Shown here one piece after another: positions 31,967-40,622 of a DNA stretch of 64,000 nucleotides. Below the pieces are notes generated by a model. The model was given only the letters and a program-made list of their open reading frames with translations, had not been told where the DNA came from and did no database searches. Made by a program: the position numbers and the translations under genes. How positions within the stretch are numbered: the first letter of the stretch is position 1; every line of letters begins with the position of its first letter. The DNA comes from Micavibrio sp. UBA6145 (GTDB lineage: Bacteria > Pseudomonadota > Alphaproteobacteria > Micavibrionales > UBA1664), in assembly GCA_002423205.1 (NCBI GenBank), contig DIUZ01000026.1:248001-312000 (forward strand). Reading direction: 5' to 3'.

Positions 31967-32596
31967 ATGAGCACGAAAACCGCCCTGACCCTTGTCGCCT
32001 TCATCGCCCTTATTGCCCTGTCGGGCTGTGGCTTTTCCCCCGTTTACGGTGACTATGCCAACCGCGGCACACAAGGCCAGGTCGCAACCGCGCTCGACAA
32101 CGTGTATATCGACTCGATCCCTGACCGCAGCGGCCAGAAACTGCGCAACCACCTGATGGACCGTTTCTACCGTACCGGCGGCAAAAACCTGGCCGATGCC
32201 GGTTACCGCCTGCAGGTCGCCTCGATCAGCGAAAGCGTCTACGGCCTGGGCATCGCCAAGGACGCAACCGCCACCCGCAGCCAGATCAAACTCGCCACCA
32301 CCATGAACCTGATCCGCGTCGGCGACAGCACCGGCAAGCCGCTGATCACCCGCACCGTGATCGCGGTCACATCGTTCGACACACTGGCCAGCGAATACAC
32401 CACCCTCGTGACACAGGACGATGCGCGCGGCCAGGCGATCAACGACCTCGCCGACCAGATCGCGACGATGCTTGAACTGTATTTCGCCAACCCCGCGCGC
32501 TTCCCCGTTGCTGGCCAGGTCGAACCAGATAAAAACGACCGCAGACTCTCGCACGATCCGCGCGCCTATATCGCGGACCAGCTCGACGGCTACTAA
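31967..32596 (+). CDS. lptE: LPS-assembly lipoprotein LptE
   Basis: The 209-residue protein has a lipoprotein signal ending ALSGC and the LptE start CGFSPVYG. A compact domain follows (NVYIDSIPDRSGQKLRNHLMDRFY, YRLQVASISESVYGLGI, VTSFDTLASEYTTLVTQDDARGQAINDLADQIATML). LptE plugs and helps assemble LptD at the outer membrane for LPS export. The C-terminal 45 residues are a family-typical tail. holA follows 11 bp downstream, as in most alphaproteobacteria. Confidence 0.9.
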   Translation: MSTKTALTLVAFIALIALSGCGFSPVYGDYANRGTQGQVATALDNVYIDSIPDRSGQKLRNHLMDRFYRTGGKNLADAGYRLQVASISESVYGLGIAKDATATRSQIKLATTMNLIRVGDSTGKPLITRTVIAVTSFDTLASEYTTLVTQDDARGQAINDLADQIATMLELYFANPARFPVAGQVEPDKNDRRLSHDPRAYIADQLDGY

Positions 32597-32607
32597 GGCA
32601 TACCGGT

Positions 32608-33633
32608 ATGAAACTGGCGTTCCGCGACATTGAAGGATTTGTGGCGCGGCCCACCGCCGCCGCCCGGGTCATTGTCGTCTACGGGCCAGATGCCGGCCTT
32701 GTCACCGAACGCAGCGCAATCATGGGTAAAACCATCGCGCCCGACCTGAACGACCCGTTCAATGTTGTCATCCTGACATCCGACCAGTTGCTGGATGACC
32801 CCGTCCGCCTGAACGACGAAGCCTTCGCGCAAAGCCTGATGGGTGGCAATCGTCTGGTTATCATCCGCGATGCCGCTGACGGCCTCACGCCGTTACTGAA
32901 AGACTATTTGAAAGACCCATCCCGCGACACGCTGGTGATCGTGGAGGCGGGTGAACTTGGCACCAAATCATCCTTACGCGCCCTCGCCGAAAAGGCTGAG
33001 AACGCCGTCGCCGTCCCCTGCTATGTCGAGGACGAACGCGACTTGACCAAATTTTTGCAGACCGCCGCCAAAGACGCCGGCTTCACCATCGACCGCGATG
33101 CGCTGACAGCCCTTGCCGGTTCGCTGGTCGGTGACCGCGCCGTAGCACGCGGCGAATTCGAAAAACTGATCACCTACAAAATCTCCGACGATGACAAGGT
33201 CATCCGCCTTGCAGATGTCGAGGCATGCCAGGGCGATGTCCGCTCCCGTACATTCGACGAACTCGTCAACGCTGTCGGTCTTGGCGATGCGCCGCGCATG
33301 GCCGCAAGCTTCACCGCGCTCACCCGTGAGCAGACTGCGCCCGTCGCCATCCTGCGCACGGTGCAGGGTCACTTCCGCCGCCTGTATCAGGTGCATTTGA
33401 AAATGGAGGGTGGCCTGGACGCCAAGATCGCGATGAAATCGTTACAGCCGCCGGTCTTCTGGAAGTATGAAGACCAATTCGCAACCCAGTTGCGCCGCTG
33501 GCCGCGCGGGCGGATTGAAAACCTGCTCAACATGCTGGGCCAGGTTGAGGCACAGACCAAGCAGACCGCAATGCCCGCCGAAACCCTGACCGCCAATATC
33601 CTGCTCAAAACCACCCTGGCCAGGGCAGCCTAA
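32608..33633 (+). CDS. holA: DNA polymerase III subunit delta
   Basis: HolA is the clamp-opening subunit of the clamp loader complex. The 341-residue protein has VIVVYGPDAGLVTERSAIM (about 17-35), FAQSLMGGNRLVIIRDAADG (about 72-91), VIVEAGELGTKSSLR and the domain III segment ILRTVQGHFRRLYQVHLKMEGG (about 249-270). Length is usual. It starts 11 bp after lptE and ends before a fresh promoter region. Confidence 0.92.
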   Translation: MKLAFRDIEGFVARPTAAARVIVVYGPDAGLVTERSAIMGKTIAPDLNDPFNVVILTSDQLLDDPVRLNDEAFAQSLMGGNRLVIIRDAADGLTPLLKDYLKDPSRDTLVIVEAGELGTKSSLRALAEKAENAVAVPCYVEDERDLTKFLQTAAKDAGFTIDRDALTALAGSLVGDRAVARGEFEKLITYKISDDDKVIRLADVEACQGDVRSRTFDELVNAVGLGDAPRMAASFTALTREQTAPVAILRTVQGHFRRLYQVHLKMEGGLDAKIAMKSLQPPVFWKYEDQFATQLRRWPRGRIENLLNMLGQVEAQTKQTAMPAETLTANILLKTTLARAA

Positions 33634-33735
33634 CCTTACCTATCTGCCTGTAATCATGCGCAGTTGACACAATACTGCCATACAGGCCTAGTAAACACGG
33701 ACTCGAACAATTCAATGCAAATGGGGAAATGACAC

Positions 33736-34512
33736 ATGAAAAAACTTCTGATGAGCGCAGCCATGCTTGGCTGCTTTGCCGCAAACGCCCACGCCATGGA
33801 CGACGCTGAACGCGCCCGCCAGATGGCCCTGTTCCAGAACCAGGTCAATGGCGGTGCGCAGATCACAACCACGACAACCACCGCGCCGGTGCCAATGCCC
33901 ACCGCACCGGTCGCCGCCATCGCGGCCCCCGTGATTACACCGGAGACGCCGAGCCATCCGCTCCCGGCCGGCGCACCGACTATCACGGCGTCGAAAAACG
34001 AAGTCTCGCGCTCTCTTCCGCCCGAAGCGGCTGAAACGGCCCTGACCACGACAACGACGCAGCAAACCATGACGACAACCACAACGGCTGCAGCCCCTGC
34101 CGCTGCGGCTCTGGACATTCCGTCTGCACCTGTTGCAACCGCCACGGCTGCACCGACGCCGGTTGCCACCGGCCAGATGTCGCCGCTGAACGACGACGGC
34201 ACGCCGATGAAGATCGCGGCTGACGCATCTTCGCTGGGCCAGACCAAAACCTCCTCCGACAAGCTCGCATCGCTGAGCGGCGGCGCATCCGCCGGTTACG
34301 CCAAGGCCCGCCATGAGCGCGAAATGCAGGCATGGCAGCAATGGCAATCCGCCTCAGTAGCCGCACCCACCGTCCAGAAACAGGAAACAACAACCACGGT
34401 AACCACCACGGCCTCGACGCCGCTGGTTGCGCCTGCTGCGGCTCCCGCAACGACCACCACGGTCACGACCACCGAAACGGCACCGGTCACCCCGACAGCA
34501 CCCGCCAATTAA
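33736..34512 (+). CDS. Exported low-complexity Thr/Ala/Pro-rich protein
   Basis: The 258-residue protein has a signal peptide (MKKLLMSAAMLGCFAANAHA-M) and then long Thr-, Ala- and Pro-rich tracts (TTTTTTAPVPMPTAPVAA, TTTTTQQTMTTTTTAAA, TTTTVTTTETAPVTP). One more complex segment lies at about 150-200 (MKIAADASSLGQTKTSSDKLASLSGG, AKARHEREMQAWQQW). It may be a flexible periplasmic linker or surface protein. A TTGACA (33664-33669) and GGGG ribosome site lie upstream. It sits between holA and parB, ending just before a parS-like site and terminator. Confidence 0.7.
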   Translation: MKKLLMSAAMLGCFAANAHAMDDAERARQMALFQNQVNGGAQITTTTTTAPVPMPTAPVAAIAAPVITPETPSHPLPAGAPTITASKNEVSRSLPPEAAETALTTTTTQQTMTTTTTAAAPAAAALDIPSAPVATATAAPTPVATGQMSPLNDDGTPMKIAADASSLGQTKTSSDKLASLSGGASAGYAKARHEREMQAWQQWQSASVAAPTVQKQETTTTVTTTASTPLVAPAAAPATTTTVTTTETAPVTPTAPAN

Positions 34513-34516
34513 GCCG

Positions 34517-34532
34517 TATTTCACGTGAATCA
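34517..34532. promoter_or_regulatory. parS: parS-like site (intergenic)
   Basis: TATTTCACGTGAATCA matches the ParB-binding consensus TGTTTCACGTGAAACA in 14 of 16 positions, including the whole TTTCACGTGAA core. It lies between the Thr-rich gene and the parB terminator. Confidence 0.75.
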
Positions 34533-34559
34533 AAAAGGCCCGGAAATCCGGGCCTTTTT
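34532..34559. terminator. Bidirectional intrinsic terminator
   Basis: GGCCCGG-AAAT-CCGGGCC (34537-34554) is flanked by an A-run and TTTTTC. It separates the Thr-rich gene from the convergent parAB operon. Confidence 0.93.
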
Positions 34560-34584
34560 CAATTCTTGCTGCGTTTTCGAATCG

Positions 34585-35499
34585 TTACATCTGTTTACGC
34601 ACAGGTGCCTGTGACAGGCGTTTGAGCACTTCATCCAGTTGGTCGAGGCTGGCGTAGTTGATCGTCAGCGCCCCGCCCTTGCCCTTGGTGTTGATTACGA
34701 CCGGCATGCCCAGCACCGTCATCATCTCGCGCTCCAGCGCGATGGTGTTCGGGTCCTTCTTGGCAGCCTTGGATTTGCCTTTGCCCTTTTTCTTGTTCGT
34801 GAAGGCTTCGGCCTCGCGAACGTTCAGGCCGCCCTCGACCATGGCCTTGGCCATGGCAACCGGATCGTCAGCCGTCACCAGCGTGCGCGCGTGACCCGCG
34901 GTCAGCTTGCCTTCGCGGATATACGCCTTCACCGTTTCCGGCAGCCCCAGCAGACGCACGATGTTGGCCACGTGCGAACGTGATTTGCCCACGGCCTGCG
35001 CCACACGGTCCTGCGTATGACCAAACTTGGTCATCAGCTGCTGATAGGCTTCCGCCTCTTCCAGCGGGCTTAAATCTTCGCGCTGCAAATTCTCGATCAG
35101 GCCGAGCTCAAGCACCGCTTCGTCTGTAAGATATTGAATTGTAACAGGAACTTCGTGAAGTTGCGCCTGTTGCGCGGCGCGCCAGCGGCGTTCACCGGCC
35201 ACGATCTCGTAACGGTTGCCCGCTTCCGGCACCGGGCGGACCAGGATGGGCTGGATCATGCCATGCAGCTTGATCGACTCCGAAAGCTCGTCGATCAGCT
35301 CCTTGCGGAAGACCGTACGCGGCTGGTTCGGGTTGGCCGAAAGCCATTCGATCGGCATCATGCGGCGGCTGCCTGCCTGGGTCTGCTCAGCCGACGTATC
35401 TTCCTCATCGCCAAACAGGGCGTTGAGGCCGCGGCCCAGCCCCTTCTTCTTCAGGTCGACGACGTTTTCTTTATCGTTCATGGTCTCTGCTGCCTGCAT
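34585..35499 (-). CDS. parB: Chromosome partitioning protein ParB
   Basis: The 304-residue protein has the ParA-interacting N-terminus KKGLGRGLNALFGD (about 18-31). The CTPase motifs are WLSANPNQPR and VAGERRWRAAQQAQL (about 97-111), with ENLQREDLSPLEEA. The helix-turn-helix that reads parS is in LVGKSRSHVANIVRLLGLP (about 165-185), TAGHART follows, and there is a dimerising C-terminus. ParB loads on parS, slides as a clamp and works with ParA to move origins apart. Start 35499 or 35481 (MNDKENVVD) are both possible. It is the second gene of the parAB operon; parS-like sites lie on both sides. Confidence 0.96.
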   Translation of the reverse strand: MQAAETMNDKENVVDLKKKGLGRGLNALFGDEEDTSAEQTQAGSRRMMPIEWLSANPNQPRTVFRKELIDELSESIKLHGMIQPILVRPVPEAGNRYEIVAGERRWRAAQQAQLHEVPVTIQYLTDEAVLELGLIENLQREDLSPLEEAEAYQQLMTKFGHTQDRVAQAVGKSRSHVANIVRLLGLPETVKAYIREGKLTAGHARTLVTADDPVAMAKAMVEGGLNVREAEAFTNKKKGKGKSKAAKKDPNTIALEREMMTVLGMPVVINTKGKGGALTINYASLDQLDEVLKRLSQAPVRKQM

Positions 35500-35533
35500 G
35501 TGTGTCCCGTTTTAATAAATGCCATTCTTTAAA

Positions 35534-36325
35534 CTACGCCGCGAGATTGTCTGCAAGACCCCGTTCACGTTTAAGCATCTCTTTTGCCAGCTGAATATAC
35601 GCCTGTGAACCGGGGCAGTTCATGTCATAAACAATCGCCGGCAGGCCGTGGCTGGGCGCCTCGGACACGCGCACGTTGCGCGGAATGATGGTGGTGTACA
35701 CTTTGGGGCCAAAGAACGCACGGACGTCGTTGGCCACCTGCTCCGACAGATTGTTGCGCTTGTCGTACATGGTCAGGACCACGCCCTGGATCTCAAGCCC
35801 CGGATTGAACGTGGATTTCACACGCTCGATCGTACGCACCAGCTGGCTTAAGCCCTCAAGCGCGTAGAATTCGCATTGCAGCGGCACCATGACGCCGTCA
35901 GCGGCAATCAGTGCATTAAGCGTGATCAGCGACAGCGACGGCGGGCAATCGATCAGGACGTATTCAAAATCGCCCGTATTGCCGCGCAACGCATCGCGCA
36001 GGCGGAATTCGCGCTTTTCAGCCGTTACCAGTTCGATATCGGCACCCGCAAGGTGCACCGACGCCGGTACAACCCAAAGGCCCGGTACGCGGGTCTTAAC
36101 GGCCGCATTCGTGGCGGTGGCACCGCCAAACAAAAGATCATAGGTGCTGATCGCACGGTTCTTGCGGTCGATACCAAGACCGGTGGATGCGTTGCCCTGC
36201 GGGTCGAGATCAATCAGCATCACCTTCTTGCCGACTGCCGCAAGCGACGTGGCAAGGTTGACGGCCGTCGTCGTTTTACCGACGCCGCCTTTTTGATTGG
36301 CGATAGCAAGAATGCGCGCTGTCAT
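35534..36325 (-). CDS. parA: Chromosome partitioning ATPase ParA
   Basis: The 263-residue protein carries the deviant Walker A ANQKGGVGKTTTAVNLA (about 8-24), Walker A' region LIDLDPQGNASTGLG (about 38-52) and Walker B VLIDCPPSLSLIT (about 120-132). ParA binds the nucleoid as an ATP dimer and drives ParB-parS complexes apart. ATG 36325 (MTARILAIANQ) is preferred over the in-frame start at 36361, which lacks family similarity. parB follows after 34 bp; rsmG lies 67 bp upstream on the same strand. Confidence 0.97.
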   Translation of the reverse strand: MTARILAIANQKGGVGKTTTAVNLATSLAAVGKKVMLIDLDPQGNASTGLGIDRKNRAISTYDLLFGGATATNAAVKTRVPGLWVVPASVHLAGADIELVTAEKREFRLRDALRGNTGDFEYVLIDCPPSLSLITLNALIAADGVMVPLQCEFYALEGLSQLVRTIERVKSTFNPGLEIQGVVLTMYDKRNNLSEQVANDVRAFFGPKVYTTIIPRNVRVSEAPSHGLPAIVYDMNCPGSQAYIQLAKEMLKRERGLADNLAA

Positions 36326-36392
36326 GAAGCACCCGAGGTAGAATTCGTTGGAATGAATCAACGCTAAAGACCGACTCGGGACCGGTCAAGAA

Positions 36393-36956
36393 TTAGACGC
36401 GCATGATCCGCAGGATTGCCGCAGAAGGCTCGGTTTTGCTGGGTTGCGAGTCAAACGCGAATAGATGGTCTTTCCTGGCCAGATCGACCTCCTGACGCCA
36501 TGTTTCACCCTTCAGAAAAATGCACATCGCGTTGGGCTGCGACTTGCACATATCGAGCAATGTGCCGAGCGACGCCAGCGCACGCGCGGTGATAACGTCG
36601 ACAGGCAGTTTCGGCAGAATGTTTTCAATACGTTCTGAATAGACATGCACATTTTTTGCACCAGTTTCACGTGAAACCACCAACAGGAATGTACACTTCT
36701 TCTGATCGCTTTCGATCAGGTTTACAGTGACGTCCGGACGCGCCAGCGCGATCACCATTCCGGGGAAACCGCCACCGCTTCCCAGGTCTGCAATTGTTGC
36801 GTTTTGCGGAATCATATCAACGACCTGAAGGCTGTCCTCGATATGCCTTTCCCAGGCCTGCGTAAGGGTATTCGGCGCCACCAGATTGATGGTGCGCTGC
36901 CACTTCGTCAGCAACTGGAGATAAAGCTGCAATTTTTGCCGAAGCTCAGGCTGCAT
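36393..36956 (-). CDS. rsmG: 16S rRNA (guanine527-N7) methyltransferase
   Basis: RsmG (GidB) methylates G527 of 16S rRNA using SAM. The 187-residue protein has RHIEDSLQVV (about 36-45), the SAM motif IADLGSGGGFPGMVIALARP (about 55-74) and VITARALASLGTLLDM (about 119-134). A parS-like palindrome (36663-36678) lies within it and encodes VSRET near residue 94, where relatives vary. It overlaps the end of mnmG by 11 bp. Confidence 0.95.
   Translation of the reverse strand: MQPELRQKLQLYLQLLTKWQRTINLVAPNTLTQAWERHIEDSLQVVDMIPQNATIADLGSGGGFPGMVIALARPDVTVNLIESDQKKCTFLLVVSRETGAKNVHVYSERIENILPKLPVDVITARALASLGTLLDMCKSQPNAMCIFLKGETWRQEVDLARKDHLFAFDSQPSKTEPSAAILRIMRV
36663..36678. promoter_or_regulatory. 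parS: parS-like site inside rsmG
   Basis: AGTTTCACGTGAAACC carries a perfect 14-bp GTTTCACGTGAAAC core. It is read as GTT TCA CGT GAA (VSRE) in the rsmG frame, the same phase used by the four sites in mnmG. Confidence 0.9.
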
Positions 36957-38949
36957 CGGCCTCTACAGACGTCGTTTTAGACTTTTTCACATGACGCAGC
37001 AGCGCGACAATGGCCGCCGGGGTTACACCGGGCAGCCTTGCAGCCGCCCCAAGCGTAACCGGCTTCGCCGCGACCAGCTTGGCGCGAATTTCCGTCGACA
37101 TCGACCCGATGGACGCATAATCCAGATCCGCAGGCAGCATCAGCCCCTCGTCCTTACGGAACGCGGCGATGTCATCTTCCTGACGCTCGATATAACCGGC
37201 GTACTGGGCGTCAATCTGGATCTGCTCGGCGATGGCCGCCTCAATGACCGACAGCTCCGGCCAGATGGCCAGAAGCTTTTCCCACGTCACATTGTCGTAG
37301 CGCAGAATTTCGAACACGTTTCTGCGCTTACCATCCGAATTGACGATAATATCAAATGTTTTCAATAGGTTAGGAGTTGCCATAAGTCTGGAACACATCT
37401 CCCTCGCCTCCTCCAGCGCCCTGGCCTTCTCAGACCAACGCGCCGCACGCGCAGCGCCGACGCAGCCGATATCCACGCCCCTGGTGGTTAGGCGCTGGTC
37501 CGCGTTATCAGACCGCAGCGTCAGGCGGTATTCGGCCCGACTCGTAAACATGCGGTATGGCTCCGGCGCCCCACGGGTAATCAGGTCGTCGATCAGCACA
37601 CCTATATAGGCGGTGGCGCGATCAAGGATAAACGTCTTTGCGGTTTCACGTGAAACCAACCGGGAACGCACCTCAGAATTTGATTCACGTGAAACAGGCT
37701 TAACCTCGCCTATTGATTCACGTGAAACAGAGCCACCTGTCGACCCTTCAATTGATTCACGTGAAACCATCGACTGCAGCGCGGCATTCACACCGGCCAT
37801 CAGACCCTGTGCCGCCGCTTCCTCATATCCTGTCGTCCCATTGATCTGGCCAGCCAGAAACAGGCCCGGCAGACGCTTGGATTCCAGCGTGGCTTTCAGG
37901 TCGCGGGGATCGCAGTAATCATATTCTACCGCGTAGCCCCATTGAAATACTTGAGCATTCTCCAGACCAGGTATGGTCTTCAGCATGGCTGCCTGCACAT
38001 CTTCGGGCAGGGAGGTTGAGATGCCATTCGGGTACACCGTCGGATCGTCCAGACCTTCCGGCTCCAGGAAAATCTGGTGACGTTCCTTATCCGCGAAACG
38101 GACAACTTTGTCCTCGATCGACGGGCAGTAACGCGGACCACGCGACTGGATCTGGCCCGAATACATCGGGGCGCGATGGATGTTCGCCTTGATGATGTCG
38201 TGGGTCGCCTGCGAGGTATAGGTCATGCCACACGCTATCTGGCGAACCTCGATTTTATCGTTCATGAAAGAGAAGGGGGTAGGGACCTCGTCCGCCGCCT
38301 GCATCTCCATCTTCGACCAGTCAATTGTCCGGCCATCAATACGGGCCGGGGTGCCAGTCTTGAGACGCCCTAAAGGAAGCCCTAATTTTTCAAGGGTTAA
38401 TGCCAGGCCGACAGACGGGGCTTCATCAATACGCCCAGCCGGTGTCTGCGTTTCACCGCGGTGAATGATTCCACGCAGGAATGTCCCCGTGGTGATAACA
38501 ACCGTAGGTGAATACAGAATACGCCCGTCTGCCAATTTCAGACCAGAGATGGTCTGATCCGAGTCCATTATGACATCATCAGCTTCGCCTTCAATCAGAC
38601 TAAGTGTCTGATATTGCGATAATATATCCTGAATGGCTTCGCGGTATAATTTGCGGTCTGCCTGTGTCCGGGGCCCGCGCACGGCATGCCCCTTGGACGC
38701 GTTCAGCATGCGGAATTGAATGCCCGAACGGTCAGCGGCGCGGCCCATAATGCCGTCCAGCGCATCGATCTCACGAACCAGATGCCCTTTACCCAATCCG
38801 CCAATGGCCGGATTGCACGACATGACGCCAATCGTCGCGAGCTTGTGGGTGACAAGTGCAGTTCTGACGCCCATGCGCGCGGCCGCCGCGGCAGCTTCAC
38901 AGCCCGCATGTCCGCCACCAACAACAATAACGTCAAAAATGTCTTCCAT
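36946..38949 (-). CDS. mnmG: tRNA uridine-5-carboxymethylaminomethyl modification enzyme MnmG, with parS-encoded insertion
   Basis: MnmG (GidA) works with MnmE to modify the wobble uridine of some tRNAs, using FAD. The 667-residue protein has the FAD motif VVGGGHAGCEAAAAAARMG (9-27), GKGHLVREIDALDGIMGRAAD, GTPARIDGRTIDWS (about 200-213), the GTTGYEEAAAQGLMAGVNAAL segment (about 370-390) and the FTSRAEYRLTLRSDNADQRL motif (about 467-486). It is about 40 residues longer than usual (about 625). The excess is residues about 392-437, which hold four VSRE(S/T) repeats, each encoded by a parS-like palindrome. The catalytic motifs flanking it are intact. Confidence 0.97.
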   Translation of the reverse strand: MEDIFDVIVVGGGHAGCEAAAAAARMGVRTALVTHKLATIGVMSCNPAIGGLGKGHLVREIDALDGIMGRAADRSGIQFRMLNASKGHAVRGPRTQADRKLYREAIQDILSQYQTLSLIEGEADDVIMDSDQTISGLKLADGRILYSPTVVITTGTFLRGIIHRGETQTPAGRIDEAPSVGLALTLEKLGLPLGRLKTGTPARIDGRTIDWSKMEMQAADEVPTPFSFMNDKIEVRQIACGMTYTSQATHDIIKANIHRAPMYSGQIQSRGPRYCPSIEDKVVRFADKERHQIFLEPEGLDDPTVYPNGISTSLPEDVQAAMLKTIPGLENAQVFQWGYAVEYDYCDPRDLKATLESKRLPGLFLAGQINGTTGYEEAAAQGLMAGVNAALQSMVSRESIEGSTGGSVSRESIGEVKPVSRESNSEVRSRLVSRETAKTFILDRATAYIGVLIDDLITRGAPEPYRMFTSRAEYRLTLRSDNADQRLTTRGVDIGCVGAARAARWSEKARALEEAREMCSRLMATPNLLKTFDIIVNSDGKRRNVFEILRYDNVTWEKLLAIWPELSVIEAAIAEQIQIDAQYAGYIERQEDDIAAFRKDEGLMLPADLDYASIGSMSTEIRAKLVAAKPVTLGAAARLPGVTPAAIVALLRHVKKSKTTSVEADAA
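37642..37657. promoter_or_regulatory. parS: parS site A inside mnmG
   Basis: GGTTTCACGTGAAACC is a perfect 16-bp palindrome containing the 14-bp ParB-site core; it encodes VSRET in mnmG. Confidence 0.92.
37681..37696. promoter_or_regulatory. parS: parS site B inside mnmG
   Basis: TGATTCACGTGAAACA has one mismatch to TGTTTCACGTGAAACA. It lies 39 bp from site A and encodes VSRES. Confidence 0.9.
37714..37729. promoter_or_regulatory. parS: parS site C inside mnmG
   Basis: TGATTCACGTGAAACA, identical to site B, 33 bp further on; encodes VSRES. Confidence 0.9.
37753..37768. promoter_or_regulatory. parS: parS site D inside mnmG
   Basis: TGATTCACGTGAAACC, 39 bp beyond site C; encodes VSRES at the upstream edge of the MnmG insertion. 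Confidence 0.9.
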
Positions 38950-39090
38950 CGCCGGACCTTATACGCGGAAATCCCACGCTTTTCCAGTTTGCCTAAGTAT
39001 TTTCGTATATGGGCCATGTCGAAAACACATTGGTCTCCATAATTATAAATCATGTAGCTTTAATTCTGTTAACCGAGACCCGCCAAAGAC

Positions 39091-39270
39091 ATGTTTCACG
39101 ACCATACCCTGACCACCCAGTTCGCCGCTCAGAACGGAACGCCTGTAAACCAGCCTGGTCAATCACAACCAGCCGCACGCCAGGCAACCCCCATACTAAT
39201 GCCATGGGAACATCCGCTGCGCCGCTCGGAATACGCGCGCACCGCCAAAATCGACATCTACTCAATCTAA
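39091..39270 (+). CDS. Small hypothetical ORF (59 residues)
   Basis: The frame runs from ATG 39091 to TAA 39268-39270, ending two bases before the convergent mnmE stop. The peptide begins MFHDHTLTTQFAAQNGTPV and is Gln/Pro/Ala-rich, then has LMPWEHPLRRSEYARTAKI near the end. No strong ribosome site is visible. Codon use is compatible with coding, but I recognise no family, so it may be spurious. Confidence 0.35.
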   Translation: MFHDHTLTTQFAAQNGTPVNQPGQSQPAARQATPILMPWEHPLRRSEYARTAKIDIYSI

Positions 39271-39272
39271 GA

Positions 39273-40622
39273 TTATTTCCCGATACAGAAATCGCGGAAG
39301 ATGATGTCGAGCAGATCCTCGACATCCACGCGCCCCGTGATCCGGCCAATCGACCGCAATCCCAGACGCAGGTCTTCGGCGACCAGCTCCGGCAGCATCG
39401 CATTTTCGGCCCGGCTCAAAGATTCCAGACATTGAACCAACGCCTCCCGGTGACGGGCACGGGTCAAATGAGGGCGGTCAGACACACCCATGATATTGCT
39501 CACCCGTTTGGCTAAGTCCGAAATCAGCCTGTCCATGCCGTTTCCGGTTGAAACCGACACCGCCGGAATTTCAAGGCCGCGAACCCGGGGCAGGGCACCG
39601 CGCACGATATCGGCCTTGGTCGCATAGACCACCGTCCGGCCATCGAGCAATTTCAGGGAATGCGGATCAAGGCTCGGCAATACCGCGCCGTCGAAAAGCA
39701 GCAGCACGATATCCGCACTTTGCGCATAAGACAGCGCCCGACGAATGCCTTCCTGTTCAATCCCGGCCTGCCCCGTATGACCAATCTGGTCGGGGCGAAG
39801 ACCGGCCGTATCCGCCAGAATGACCGGATATCCGCCAAGATTGAGGTGCACCTCGATAATATCGCGGGTCGTACCCGGTATATCGGACACAATCGCAACA
39901 TCACGTTGAGCCAAAGCGTTGACCAATGACGACTTACCCGCATTGGGCGAACCGACCACGGCAATACGCACACCCTCGCGCAAAATCTCGCCACGACGGC
40001 CATCGTTGATATGTTGATGAATTTCAAAGGCAATCTGGCGAATACCGGGGCGCATTTTAAGGGCGATACCCTCCGGCAGATCCTCATCCGGGAAATCGAT
40101 ATCCGCTTCGATATGCGCCAGAATCTTCGAAAGCCGGTCCGTCCAACCTTCATACAAACGGGAGAGCGAACCACCCATTTGTGACAATGCCTGCTCACGT
40201 TGTGCTTCTGTCTCGGCGGCGATCAGATCAGCCACGGCCTCAGCCGCCGTCAGGTCCATACGGCCATTTTCAAAACCCCTGCGGGTGAATTCACCCCCGA
40301 CTGCCATGCGGTGTCCGGGCATCTGGGACAGCGTCAGGGTCAGCGCATCAAGCACCGCGCGACCACCATGGATGTGATATTCGACGACATCTTCGCCGGT
40401 AAAGGAATGCGGGGCGACGAACCGGATGATGACGGCTTCGTCCACCGAACCACCCGTGACCGGGTTCTTGAGTTTGCGTAATGACGCAACCCGCGCATCG
40501 GGCAGGGGCAATGGATCGGTCAGGGCAACAAGGGATTCAAACGCCTTCGGGCCCGATACCCGGACCACCGCCACCCCGGCTCTACCCGGGGCGCTTGCCA
40601 ATGCGTAGATCGTATCGGTCAT
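39273..40622 (-). CDS. mnmE: tRNA modification GTPase MnmE
   Basis: The 449-residue protein has the formyl-THF-binding N-terminal domain (TIYALASAPGRAGVAVVRVSG). A central helical domain follows. The inserted G domain has GSPNAGKSSLVNAL (about 224-237), DIPGTTRDII (about 250-259) and DTAGL (about 271-275). It ends with C-terminal CIGK, whose Cys is essential in the family. MnmE and MnmG form the complex that installs cmnm5 groups at wobble uridine. It is separated from mnmG by about 320 bp holding only a 59-codon ORF. It overlaps the upstream gene by 4 bp. Confidence 0.97.
   Translation of the reverse strand: MTDTIYALASAPGRAGVAVVRVSGPKAFESLVALTDPLPLPDARVASLRKLKNPVTGGSVDEAVIIRFVAPHSFTGEDVVEYHIHGGRAVLDALTLTLSQMPGHRMAVGGEFTRRGFENGRMDLTAAEAVADLIAAETEAQREQALSQMGGSLSRLYEGWTDRLSKILAHIEADIDFPDEDLPEGIALKMRPGIRQIAFEIHQHINDGRRGEILREGVRIAVVGSPNAGKSSLVNALAQRDVAIVSDIPGTTRDIIEVHLNLGGYPVILADTAGLRPDQIGHTGQAGIEQEGIRRALSYAQSADIVLLLFDGAVLPSLDPHSLKLLDGRTVVYATKADIVRGALPRVRGLEIPAVSVSTGNGMDRLISDLAKRVSNIMGVSDRPHLTRARHREALVQCLESLSRAENAMLPELVAEDLRLGLRSIGRITGRVDVEDLLDIIFRDFCIGK

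Noticed and set aside
30866..32554. 562-codon minus-strand frame opposite the methyltransferase, isochorismatase and lptE genes
   Set aside because: It spans three clear genes and their gaps in antisense; no family likeness.
39088..39103. Possible parS half-site TGTTTCACG near mnmE
   Set aside because: Only one half of the palindrome is present; the other half does not match.
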